A stretch of 28,199 bases of DNA. It comes from Azolla pinnata (lineage: Eukaryota; Streptophyta; Polypodiopsida; Salviniales; Salviniaceae). The translations under genes and the position numbers were made by a program. The stretch spans positions 1-28,199 of the forward strand of contig JBBBWG010005313.1 of assembly GCA_037176905.1 (NCBI GenBank), read 5' to 3'. Position 1 is the first letter of the stretch; each line of letters begins with the position of its first letter. A model generated the notes under the pieces. That model did no database searches. It saw nothing but the letters and a program-made list of their open reading frames with translations, and had not been told where the DNA came from. This document shows, piece after piece, positions 12,101-22,500 of the stretch.

Positions 12101-12316
12101 GGCGAAGGGAATCTAGAAAGCAGCAAAGCTGACATGAGTTGTGAAGATGGCCTACAGAATGCATCGTTATTGGAAGACTGCTTGCTCGACACACCGGGAG
12201 GGAGTTACTCGCCGGAAACCGAAGAGAATGACAAATGTAGGTCGCGAGATTCATATGAGGGCGAGCCATCAGGTGGTTGTAAAACCGAAGCTATCGTCGA
12301 CCGCTGGTGGTCGTGA
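9127..12316 (+). CDS. REVEILLE/LCL-type SHAQKYF MYB transcription factor
   Basis: A single-repeat MYB factor of the RVE4/6/8 (LCL) clade; Arabidopsis members bind the evening element and activate evening-phased clock genes. Nine exons: 9127-9356, 10394-10451, 10592-10715, 10814-10969, 11076-11186, 11389-11498, 11575-11634, 11720-11824, 11951-12316; 439 aa. The MYB repeat covers about residues 60-106 with W63, W82 and the diagnostic SHAQKYF at 99-105, preceded by [16 protein letters not shown] and followed by VPPPRPKR. The LCL domain starts [17 protein letters not shown] (228 onward) and continues through [19 protein letters not shown] (265-283), which separates this clade from CCA1/LHY. The N-terminus has Ser and Ala runs (about 22-42) from TCC and GCC repeats. 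The acidic C-terminal tail from 319 makes it longer than Arabidopsis RVE8. The start has a good context (TCCATGG). Clade placement is from motifs, not a tree. Confidence 0.93.
9357..10393 (+). other. Long first intron of the RVE-like gene
   Basis: A 1037-bp GT-AG intron splits the codon for Leu77, inside the MYB repeat. It contains no recognisable gene; its AT-rich open frames are not conserved-looking. Confidence 0.85.
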
Positions 12317-12940
12317 ACGAGCTTGTGCTTGTTTTTTTATGCCAGGTCTGTGCCTTTGTATATTAGCCCCGATGTATTTTCTATACTATTTCTTCGTATG
12401 TGCTAAACATAGTGCAGCAGAATTTCTCATTGTATGTAAATCTATTCGCTAAATGTGTATAGCACGGTGATTGGCCACCTTTTTGAGTACTGGCATGGGC
12501 CTAATGAAGCATTTGTTGTGCTTTTCCTGTTTATTAGTTGTGTAATGGTTGTCTTCTCTGCACAACAGGATTATCCTTAATTGTCTCAAAACCAAGGAAG
12601 TTTGTGCTTGTTATGCTGAGGGCTTTTTATTTTGATTCTTGTGATTTTGTGCATGCTCTACACTTGATGAATAATCAAGCAAGTTAAATGTTCAGCTTTC
12701 ATCCAAACTGAACTGCTCATCTGTAGGTAGTTGGTAAATTTGGGAACTAGTTGTGGTGACAATAATCAAAAGGTTAAATCTTGGAAACAAGACTATTTCT
12801 AATGGCAGTCTGACGAATCCAAGGACATGGAATCAGTTTGTTTTGAGGCATGCCCTCGAAGTTATAGATGGAGTTTTGGGGAAACACAGAGTGCTTTGCA
12901 TGTGGAGCTGATCCACAGGAGGAAGCTTTACGCGGCTAAT
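12317..12940. other. RVE-like 3' region, no other gene seen
   Basis: The first few hundred bases are presumably 3' UTR (T-rich, TGTA-containing). No coding region, RNA gene or element is recognisable. Confidence 0.55.
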
Positions 12941-13447
12941 TTGGATTGAATTCGATATCGGGCCTACATGCCTCACAGAAGCTAGCATGAGCTTGATTGG
13001 GTTGATTGTATCATGATTTGATGGTCACTTCATCATCATCATCATCATCAATCATTTGTTTGTTGCTAGATTTGGCATATTGCTCTCATTAGGAAGCATA
13101 GAACAGCTAAGTTGGATCGAATTCGATTGTGCCTATATGTGTTGCAGAAGTTGAATGGAATTCATGCTCGACGAGCTTTTGATCGGATCGATTCACATCA
13201 TCATCATCATCATCATCATCGATCATTTGTTTGTTGTCAAATTCGGCATACGCCATACGCCATACGCCAGCAATCGCTGCTCTTTCATTAGGAAGCAAAC
13301 ACAAACACAGAATGACTGATTCGGATCGAATTCGATTGCGCCTACATACGTTGCAGAGGCTTAACGGAATTCGCACTCGAGCTTGAATCGAATTGACTGT
13401 ATCACAATTCGATGGGCCACATCATCATCATCATCACCACCACCATC
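12941..13447. repeat. 171-209-bp tandem repeat with (CAT)n core, running into the gap
   Basis: Three copies start at 12941, 13112 and 13321, each opening with TTGGATYGAATTCGAT or a near variant. Each goes on to a TTGATTG/GATCG part and then a (CAT)n run (near 13033, 13197 and 13423). Copies 1 and 2 continue into CATTTGTTTGTTG and CATTAGGAAGC. The third copy is cut by the run of N. A CATACGC triplication near 13248-13268 is a local expansion within copy 2. Confidence 0.88.
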
Positions 13448-13547
13448 NNNNNNNNNNNNNNNNNNNNNNNNNNNNNNNNNNNNNNNNNNNNNNNNNNNNN
13501 NNNNNNNNNNNNNNNNNNNNNNNNNNNNNNNNNNNNNNNNNNNNNNN
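13448..13547. other. Assembly gap (100 N)
   Basis: Exactly 100 unknown bases sit inside a (CAT)n run of the tandem repeat. A round 100 is a conventional scaffold-gap length, so the real distance is unknown and further repeat copies are probably missing. Confidence 0.97.
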
Positions 13548-13564
13548 CATCAACATCTTCTACT

Positions 13565-13692
13565 CATATAGTATGTATGTATGCATGGAATGTATGTACG
13601 TGTACACGTGTATACATACGTACGTAGGTACGTACGTATATTTGTATACATACAGACGTATATTCGTATACGTATGTTTGTATACATACATA
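13565..13692. repeat. TATG/ACGT-type palindromic microsatellite
   Basis: Alternating GTAT, TACGTACG and GTATACATAC units, many self-complementary, fill this stretch between the gap and the eEF2 leader. No gene is present. Confidence 0.8.
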
Positions 13693-14309
13693 CTCTCCCT
13701 CTCTCGCGATCTGCTTCCTGCAGGTTCTCTCGCATCTTCTGCATTTCCTGCTCTCTCCTCCTTTCATCTCTGTGTACATTCTCCGTTGGTGCTGCCTGTA
13801 TTGAAAGCTCCGACAATCCCTTGGCGCTCTTCTTAGACAAGCTTTGTACCTGTATATAACGCCTCAGTACTGCCCTTGCAGGAATCCAGCACAGGTTCCT
13901 CCAAGCGTTTCCATGGAAGTTTTTTTTGTGCCTGGCTTTCTGGAGCTCGCTCCCTGTTTTCAAACTAATCGACGGGCTTCATGCGATACTCGCCATGCAG
14001 CATATTGGCTCCGCTGTGCATCGGTTCCTAACTAGTTTGCATGTGCTCTTCATGCAACGGTTTCGATGCTTTGCTTTAGGATATGTAATCTTTGATGCTT
14101 TGATCTCTGTCCCATGAATCCATAGGGAAATGTTGCTCTCGGATATACTGAATTCCCTGGGTATCTAGGAGGAGAAGATTTTGAAATCAGATTATCTGCT
14201 TCTCCTGTTGTTGATACACCTTAGCACTAGCTTGAATTCTGATTAATCCTCCCTTTACTTGGCAGGAACAAGGCTATCTTGGTAGGAAATCCTTTGATCG
14301 AACGTCAAG
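13693..14309 (+). promoter_or_regulatory. Probable eEF2 promoter/leader with a 5' UTR intron
   Basis: A CT-rich block (about 13693-13790) resembles plant leader DNA. Many ATGs lie between 13914 and 14115, but 14266-14309 has none and is preceded by a strong acceptor (pyrimidine-rich, TTGGCAG ending at 14265). I infer that a 5' UTR intron ends at 14265 and removes the upstream ATGs. The donor is not resolved. Confidence 0.5.
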
Positions 14310-15337
14310 ATGGTAAAACTTTTATGGATCATATTATAGTAAAATTGATTCTTCCGATCAGCTGGATGGATTTATTAATCATCTGACTCAGGAGAACTGC
14401 ACGTGTATGACATTATTTAAACCAATGTTCTTTACTGTTTCAGGTGAAGTTTACCACAGAGGAGTTGCGTAGGATTATGGACAAGAAGCACAATATCCGG
14501 AATATGTCGGTCATTGCACATGTTGATCACGGTTAGTGTCCTCGCTAGGCCTTAGTTGGATGCGCTGGTGTATGAGAGTGTCACTGTTTCTGTGCATCAA
14601 AATGTCATTTTTGTTCCTGCTAGATACTCTGATGGTCATCGAGTGATTGACCGGATCTCCCTATAACCATGCTAGTGTGTGGCAAATTTTGGTTGGACGT
14701 TTATGAGTCTTACAACGTCCTTGTTTTCATGTTTTGTGATGTCATCGTTGTTGTTAGTATTTAGGAAATTGAGTGATGGAAATCTCCTATAGTTACTATG
14801 TTAGTGTGTGTGGTAGATCTTGGTTGGACGAAGATGTGTGTGTTGAGAACTTCATCATTTGAAATGTCCGATTTTGTTGTTAGCGTTTAGAAATTCGAAC
14901 AAAATCTCATTACAGAAATGTTACTATGCTTGGTAGACAATATGGTTGCACGTGCAAGTGTGTGAAAGTTATGTTTTATGTCTTCAAATTTCTGTTCTTG
15001 ATCGAGGAATTGAAGTGTTACTATATTGATGTTACTGTGTTCGATATACCTTGTTTAGCTGTGGATGTGTGCGAGAGGTCACTATCATTAAATGTGCCGT
15101 CGGTTTACATTCTTATCAATTCATTAAAAAGTTTTCATAACTATGGTAGTTTGCTTGGTGGATCTTGGTTGGACATAGATGCTATAGGAGATTAATGTGG
15201 TTTCGGTATTTTGAAATGTTCTTGCATCTAGAAAATCGAGCAGCTTAAATATTCTTTTGATCATGCTTGGCGTGCTTGCTAGATCTTGGATGCATGCAGA
15301 TGTCCTTGTTATTAAGTGCTTGGTAGATGTTGGATGG

Positions 15338-15377
<40 letters not shown>

Positions 15378-18220
15378 ATGTTGTTTGTGTGTTTTGCATA
15401 TAGGTGCGACATTTTCATGTGATTTCAAGCTTAGAGTAAATGCTCATTTTTTTATCAATACAGCATTTCAGGCTCCAGCATCACTTCGTTTGTATGCCAT
15501 TAGAATTTCCCCAGATTTTGTGCTACGCTAATTTTGTGTACAAATTGATTGATTGATGCATGCTCAAGTTTAAATAACTGCCATTGTATTTCTTTGGCAT
15601 GCAATGCTAATTTGGGGTTTTCCAACTTTAAAGGGACTTGATTGGTTGACATGCATTTGTTGATGTAAGCGAAATCTGTGTGTGCCTGTTTAATTTGTTC
15701 AGCAACATGTAATGACATGCATCTAATATATATTATTGTGTGTTAATGAAGTTTTTTATGTAATTGCTTTCTCCTGCAGGAAAATCGACTTTAACAGATT
15801 CCCTTGTGGCTGCGGCTGGTATCATTGCTCAAGAAGTAGCAGGAGACGTGAGACTAACAGACACCAGACAAGATGAAGCTGAGCGTGGCATCACGATCAA
15901 GTCTACTGGGATCTCCCTCTACTATGAAATGTCAGATGCTTCCTTGAAAGACTTCAAGGGAGATAGAGACGGAAACGAATATCTCATCAACCTCATTGAT
16001 TCTCCTGGCCATGTTGACTTTTCATCAGAAGTCACAGCAGCTTTGCGTATCACTGATGGTGCTCTGGTTGTGGTCGACTGTGTTGAAGGTGTTTGCGTCC
16101 AAACTGAGACTGTATTGCGTCAGGCTCTTGGTGAGAGGATCAGACCAGTCCTCACTGTCAACAAAATGGATCGCTGCTTCCTTGAGCTTCAGGTTGAGGG
16201 TGAAGAAGCTTATCAAACCTTTCAAAGGGTTATCGAAAATGCGAATGTCATCATGGCCACATATGAAGATCCACTCCTTGGTGATGTACAAGTCTATCCA
16301 GAGAAAGGAACCGTTGCATTCTCAGCTGGATTGCATGGATGGGCTTTCACCCTCACCAATTTCGCCAAGATGTATGCATCCAAGTTTGGCGTCGATGAAT
16401 CGAAGATGATGGAGCGTCTATGGGGAGAGAATTACTTTGATCCTGCTACAAAGAAGTGGACAACAAAGAATACTGGCTCTCCTACATGCCAGAGGGGTTT
16501 CGTTCAATTCATTTACAACCCAATCAAGCAGATCATCAATATATGTATGAATGACCAGAAGGAGAAGTTGTGGCCCATGCTGGAAAAGCTTGGAGTTACC
16601 ATGAAGAGTGATGAGAAAGAGCTAAGGGCGAAGCCCTTGATGAAAAGAGTAATGCAAAATTGGCTTCCAGCTAGTGATGCACTGTTAGAGATGATGGTGT
16701 TTCACCTCCCTTCTCCAGCAAAGGCACAGAAGTATCGTGTCGAAAATTTGTATGAAGGGCCTTTGGATGATGTTTATGCGAATGCAATTCGAAATTGTGA
16801 TCCCGATGGTCCTCTCATGCTCTACGTTTCCAAGATGATTCCCGCATCTGATAAGGGCAGGTTCTTTGCTTTTGGCCGTGTGTTTTCTGGTAGGGTTTCG
16901 ACTGGTCTGAAGGTTCGTATAATGGGCCCTAATTTTGTTCCTGGACAGAAGAAGGATCTGTACACTAAGAGTGTTCAAAGAACGGTCATTTGGATGGGCA
17001 GGAAGCAAGAGTCTATTGAGGATGTACCATGTGGTAATACAGTTGCTATGGTTGGGCTAGATCAATTTATAACGAAAAATGCAACCCTTACTAACGAGAA
17101 GGAGGTGGATGCTCATCCTATTCGAGCCATGAAGTTTTCTGTCTCGCCTGTCGTCCGAGTTGCTGTACAATGCAAGGTTGCATCGGATCTTCCCAAGCTG
17201 GTCGAGGGGCTGAAGAGATTAGCCAAGTCAGATCCCATGGTTGTCTGCACCATCGAAGAGTCTGGTGAACATATTATCGCCGGTGCTGGTGAGCTGCATT
17301 TGGAGATTTGCCTCAAGGATCTACAGGAGGATTTTATGGGCGGTGCCGAAATTGCTGTATCAGATCCGGTGGTTTCGTTTAGAGAGACAGTCCTCGAGAA
17401 ATCGAATCACACAGTTATGAGCAAATCGCCTAACAAGCATAACCGTTTGTACTTCGAGGCAAGGCCATTAGAGGACGGTCTTGCGGAGGCTATTGACGAG
17501 GGGAGGATTGGTCCAAGGGACGATCCAAAACTCAGGAGCAAGATATTATCCGAGGAATTCGGTTGGGACAAGGATCTGGCTAAGAAGATATGGTGTTTTG
17601 GACCCGAGACAACAGGGCCGAACTTGGTGGTCGATATGTGTAAGGGAGTGCAATACTTGAACGAGATAAAGGACTCGGTCGTCGCAGCATTCCAGTGGGC
17701 GACAAAGGAAGGTGCACTAGCTGAAGAGAATATGAGAGGGATTGCATTCGAGGTTTGTGATGTTGTTTTACATGCCGATGCTATTCACAGAGGCGGTGGG
17801 CAAGTGATTCCGACAGCGAGAAGGGTCATGTATGCTTCTCAGCTAACCGCAAAACCAAGGCTTTTAGAGCCTGTTTATCTGGTAGAGATCCAAGCACCTG
17901 AGCAAGCCTTGGGAGGTATTTACGGGGTCCTGAATCAGAAGAGAGGGCACGTGTTTGAAGAAATTCAGAGGCCCGGGACACCGTTGTATAACATCAAGGC
18001 ATACCTGCCTGTGATCGAATCCTTTGGTTTCTCGAGCACCCTTCGTGCGGCGACATCAGGGCAAGCATTTCCGCAATGTGTGTTCGATCATTGGGATATG
18101 CTGAATAGCGATCCGTACGACATCGGCTCTCAAGCGCATCAATTGGTGATTGATATTCGCAAGAGGAAGGGACTCAAGGAGCAAATGACCCCATTGTCCG
18201 AGTATGAAGACAAGCTGTGA
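14310..18220 (+). CDS. Eukaryotic translation elongation factor 2 (eEF2)
   Basis: This GTPase catalyses ribosomal translocation in the cytosol. Exons are 14310-14312 (the ATG alone), 14444-14531 and 15780-18220; the join gives 843 aa, the same length as Arabidopsis eEF2 (LOS1). Visible motifs: G1 AHVDHGKST (26-34, split by intron 2 inside Gly31), the [15 protein letters not shown] switch I segment, G3 DSPGH (104-108), G4 NKMD (158-161), and the diphthamide loop DAIHRGGGQ with His700 as the residue expected to be modified. The C-terminus is [20 protein letters not shown]. Most of the protein lies in one 2441-bp exon without interruption. The start is fixed by [13 protein letters not shown], which requires the ATG at 14310 spliced to 14444. 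Very high conservation makes the call secure. Confidence 0.98.
14532..15779 (+). repeat. eEF2 intron 2 with degenerate internal tandem repeat
   Basis: This 1248-bp GT-AG intron contains diverged copies of a unit carrying TTACTATG, (T)GCTTGGTAGATCTTGGTTGGA and ATGTGTG. The GGTTGGACG-like marker falls at 14691, 14822, 14944 (GGTTGCACG) and 15167, with related TGGTAGATNTTGGATG segments near 15281 and 15322. Spacing is about 120-130 bp where adjacent copies can be read. The array ends in a (TG)n run at about 15341-15373. No gene is present. Confidence 0.7.
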
Positions 18221-18690
18221 GAAATGGTATATGCTTCATTCTTCATCACTTGGTACCAACTTCCAAGTGTTACAAAACTCTGAAGAGTGTGCAGAAAGGG
18301 CTTTATGTATGTTTTTCGCCCACAATTTTGGGAAGAGTGAAGGAAGATATGTCTAGTGTGGCTTGCACTCCTACTATGGGGAAAAGCTATAATCATATAC
18401 AACAAATGAATGGTTACGTGTATATAGCTGAGGATTGTTTGTAAATATTATCGTCGAGCTTTGCTTATGGAATACATGAGGTAGAAACCATTCCGTGTCA
18501 TCCATCTTTGTCTTTGTTCTGCTAAACCTTGAAACCTTGGTGTCATCCATCTTTGTTTGTGTTCTAACTCATGCTATCCTAAACCCTGAACCTTAAAACC
18601 TTGGTGTCAATCCATCTTTGTTTGTGTTCCAACTCATGCCATCCTAAACCTTGAACCTGGTCTCTTTTCACTTCACTTCACTACACATTG
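18221..18690. repeat. eEF2 3' region with short repeated segment
   Basis: After the presumed 3' UTR, the phrase TGTCATCCATCTTTGT recurs at 18496, 18541 and 18605 (the last with one inserted base). The copies are linked by GTTCTAACTCATGC and telomere-like CCTAAACCTTGAACC. No gene is seen. Confidence 0.65.
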
Positions 18691-19010
18691 TTCAACTGAG
18701 GTTTTGCTGCAACTAGCATTGCTACTTGATGCATTCATAGTTTTATATTAGGTTTTGTTGCAACTTCCATTTCTACTTGATGCATTCATACTTTTATATG
18801 AAGTTTTGTTTGCAACTTCCATTTCTACTTGATGCATTCATACTTTTATACGAGGTTTTGTTTGCAACTCCCATTTCTACTTGATGCATTCATACTTTTA
18901 TACGAGGTTTTGTTTGCAACTTCCGATTCTACTTGATGCATTCATACTTTTATACGAGGTTTTGTTGCAACTTCCGATTCTACTTGATGCATTCATACTT
19001 TTTTTATATA
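18691..19010. repeat. 51-52-bp tandem array, six copies
   Basis: The marker TACTTGATGCATTCATA starts at 18723, 18774, 18826, 18878, 18930 and 18981, so spacings are 51, 52, 52, 52 and 51 bp. The rest of the unit reads CTTTTATACGAGGTTTTG, TTGCAACTTCC and ATTTC. Copies 2 to 6 are nearly identical, which suggests recent expansion or homogenisation. The array lies about 570-890 bp upstream of the E1-alpha start. Confidence 0.93.
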
Positions 19011-19582
19011 TAAGCACAATTGAAACCACCCACTGCGCGCGAACGGATACTATTTTGTGCCATTTGCCACCTCTGTGAGCATGGATTCGATTTAGCCCTA
19101 CGCGAATGAGCCTCGCAGGCTTGTTATCACGACTCTTTTCTTCCGCTGCACACATCATAGCAGATCGACGCATGCACATGTTCGATATGTGGTATCGAAG
19201 GGAGCACGAATCCCCCGATGCAAAAGCGACGCATTCGGGCTCTCATTGTGAATGGAATTTGGGATCATGGAAACAACAACAGCAGAGTAAAATAGTGTGC
19301 AGAATATTGGACATTGGGAACCATGGGAGAAAGATGGGCAAAGAGCTCCTTTTTTGTCCGGACAAGTGTGAACACGACCGAGATGGGAAATCTCAATTCA
19401 AATTTAGAAACTTCTTCTTCTTCTTCTTCGTCTTCATCATCATCTTCTTCTTCTTCTCCGTCTGCTTCTTCTTCTTCTTCTTCTTCTTCTTCGTCTTCGT
19501 CTTCGTCTTCTGCTTCGATTTTCCTGTCTTTCCTGACGCACCACGGCGTAGATCCGCGGCTAGAAGCACCGCCATTCCTCAA
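19011..19582 (+). promoter_or_regulatory. Probable E1-alpha promoter/leader with (TTC)n tract
   Basis: A TTC/CTT/GTC-rich tract covers about 19411-19520. There is no ATG between 19386 and the chosen start at 19583. An in-frame ATG exists at 19106 with no stop before 19583, but the extension would read through the TTC tract as a Phe/Val run and through upstream spacer. Confidence 0.5.
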
Positions 19583-22500
19583 ATGCAGAGCTTCTTGCCA
19601 AAGCCGCTTCTTCCCGCGTGCAGACGCGGTCCATTTGCTCGACCCGCCACCGCTTCACCTTTCCTCCCGGTTCGTTCCTCTCCTCCTCATCCTCAACGCC
19701 GGAGCTTCAGCTTGCGGTGGCTGTCGTCCTCGCCGTCCGTAGCTCCTTCCCCTGAAAGTAGCGCAGCCGATCGTGAATATCGGGTGCAGATACCTATACC
19801 TTTCTCCACGCATCTTCTCCCCAATGGGCCTCCATCTTCGACCTCGGTCGCTCACAAAGAAGATTTGCTTCAGATGTACAAGGATATGCGCACTATCAGA
19901 CAGATGGAGATTAGTTCAGACCAGGTGCGCGATCATGATGAACTCTCGAACTTCTGCCTCTGTGTTCTTGCTTGTTTGAGGAGTCAGAAAAATTCATTCT
20001 TGACTGTTTTTCTGTAATTGTCGATCTTTCCCAATGACTCGTTATGGATGCGCTTAATTTTTATGGTTTAAATACCACATTTCATGCTATTGCTATTTCC
20101 ATATTTTTAAATGGAGAATCTAATATATCGGAACCACTCTTTAGGGGTGTATGCTTCCGGACGTTTAATCTTAAATTCAATCATTTGTGACTTCTAATCT
20201 CCAATTCTATAATTTATGGATTTTCTATGATATTCGTGGCACTGTTCCGGTTTCTCTCTTGCAATGCTCTGAAATGAGCCTTTCTGAAACCAAGATATAG
20301 ATTGCCTTTGAGGATGCATTATATTCCATAATTGTACGAAGGGATGATAATATTCTTGTGAATGATATTCGAGGACCTATTCTAAAATGAAAGATGGAAC
20401 AAAGTTTATGAGCCCTCCGTTTTGGACATTAATGATACTAAGTTTCTCACCTAAGATATTCTCTGACTATGGTATGCTATTTTATCCAAATTCAAGATTA
20501 AACATGCGTTTTTTAACCTAATTATTGTTTGGATCTTGGTAATCTCATATGCTGGTATAGCTTTTGCATAAGTTGACAATCAGCACTGCAATTGTGTCAA
20601 TGTCGCATTTCTCCTGAAACAGTACACTTTATCTGAGCTGGATAAATAACCAGTTTGTGGACATACGTTTCTGTATTGACCATTTATCTTATTTTTTTCC
20701 AGTTGTTCAAGTCTCAGAACGTTAGATTTCTCCTGAAACAGTACACTTTATCTGAGCTGGATAAATAACCAGTTTGTGGACATACGTTTCTGTATTGATC
20801 ATTTATCTTATTTTTTTCCAGTTGTTCAAGTCTCAGAACGTTAGAGGATTTTGCCACCTATATGATGGGCAGGAGGCAATAGCAGCAGGTTTAAAGGCTG
20901 CGCTCACTATGAAGGATCCTGTTATAACAGCATATAGAGACCATGGGATATTCCTGGCGAGAGATGGCTCTGTATTTGTATGTTTTTCTTAGCGTCTTCT
21001 TGATATCTGCAGATGCTTTAGATCCAATTGTAGTGTCTAGGACAAGATGAACCATTGAATCTTTTGTGCTGCATAGAGAATGCTGTCTTATAAAATTTGT
21101 GTCTTCTAGAAGATTTGAGTGCTCAAATCTGGTTGTATCGAACATGTTGTTTTATTATTGTTTTAGGAAGTATTTGCCGAACTCATGGGCAAGAAAGGAG
21201 GATGTTCTCGTGGAAAAGGAGGTTCCATGCATCTTTTCAAAAGGGAAAACAATTTTTTTGGTGGATGGGGCATTGTAGGTACTACACCACCTCTTGGAGC
21301 TGGACTTGCTTTAGCGCTAAAGCATAATAAACAAGAAAATGTGGCTGTTGCAATCTGTGGAGATGGTGCTGATAATCAGGCAAACACTTTTGGCTCTAGC
21401 ATGTCATGATTTTAGTTGGGAGCTCACAATTTTTTGTTTCTGATGCTCTGGTTCAGGTGTTGTTTATTCTGATTTTGCTTCCAATATTATTAATTTATGT
21501 CAATTTTCCTTGTAATGCTTGAAATTTTGCTCAAACCATTTAGTCTCTGGCAGGGTCAAGTATACGAGATCAAGAATATGGCAGCGTTGTGGGATCTCCC
21601 CCTTATTCTGCTGATAGAAAACAACCATGTATGATATTATCACAACATATACATCTTTTAGATTTGGTTTGAAGACTACATTTGTGATTTTCATTTCTTG
21701 TTCCTTAATTAGTATGGCATGGGAACTGCGGAATGGAGAGCATCAAAGAAGAGGACATACTTTGATCGAATTTCTTACTTGCCTGGGGTTAAGGTAGTGA
21801 AGAGATTTGATGCTTAGACTAGGATCAGTTCTCATATAAATAATGTTAATATTATTGGTTTGAGTGGCAGGTTGATGGGATGGACATTTTTGCAGTAAAG
21901 GAAGGCTTGCGTTTCTGCAAGGAACATTGCTTAGGAGGAAAGGCAAGAAAATTTTACCATTTTCATTTTTGAATTATTTCCTCCATATTCATCTGTTAAA
22001 TTATTGTGTATCCTGTGTATCATTCTGTTTGAACTTAAACACTTTCCATTATACCATATACTGAAAATGGAAAAAACTAAATGTCATATTCGCTGTGTTT
22101 TTGCTGAAAACTGGGTTATATTTTATATATTTCTATCTAGAGAGGGTTCTGAAGTGTGTTGTTGTGCATCTTTCTTCAAAAAGCTTAACCCAGCAGTCAG
22201 CTTTTTCAGTTAGTTTATTGTTCAATCTTACTTTAACCAGTTGCGCTCTTGGGTCTTAATGGTATTGTTTCCTTCTAGTCGATAGTTTTCTACTACTTGA
22301 GTCTTGGATCTTTCCGTCATTGTGTTACACTGGACTGTTGTCGAAAGCTCATAACTCTTGCAATCTCTTTTCTAACATTTGCCTTGAATGCTTATATCTC
22401 TTTCTTTATGGCAACACTCCCCCTTACTTTTTCAGGGACCAATATTGATGGAATGTGATACATATCGATATCATGGCCATAGTATGTCGGATCCTGGCAG

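Noticed and set aside
12941..13447. CRISPR-like array
   Set aside because: Units are 171-209 bp tandem repeats with microsatellite cores in a plant nuclear context, not short repeats with unique spacers.
13383..13963. Frames crossing the N gap
   Set aside because: They include unknown bases and translate CAT and TATG microsatellites; no credible protein.
19106..19582. In-frame N-terminal extension of the E1-alpha-like gene from the ATG at 19106
   Set aside because: It would add 159 residues including a long Phe/Val run from the TTC tract. The start at 19583 gives a normal mitochondrial presequence and a length near the family norm. It is kept only as an unlikely alternative.
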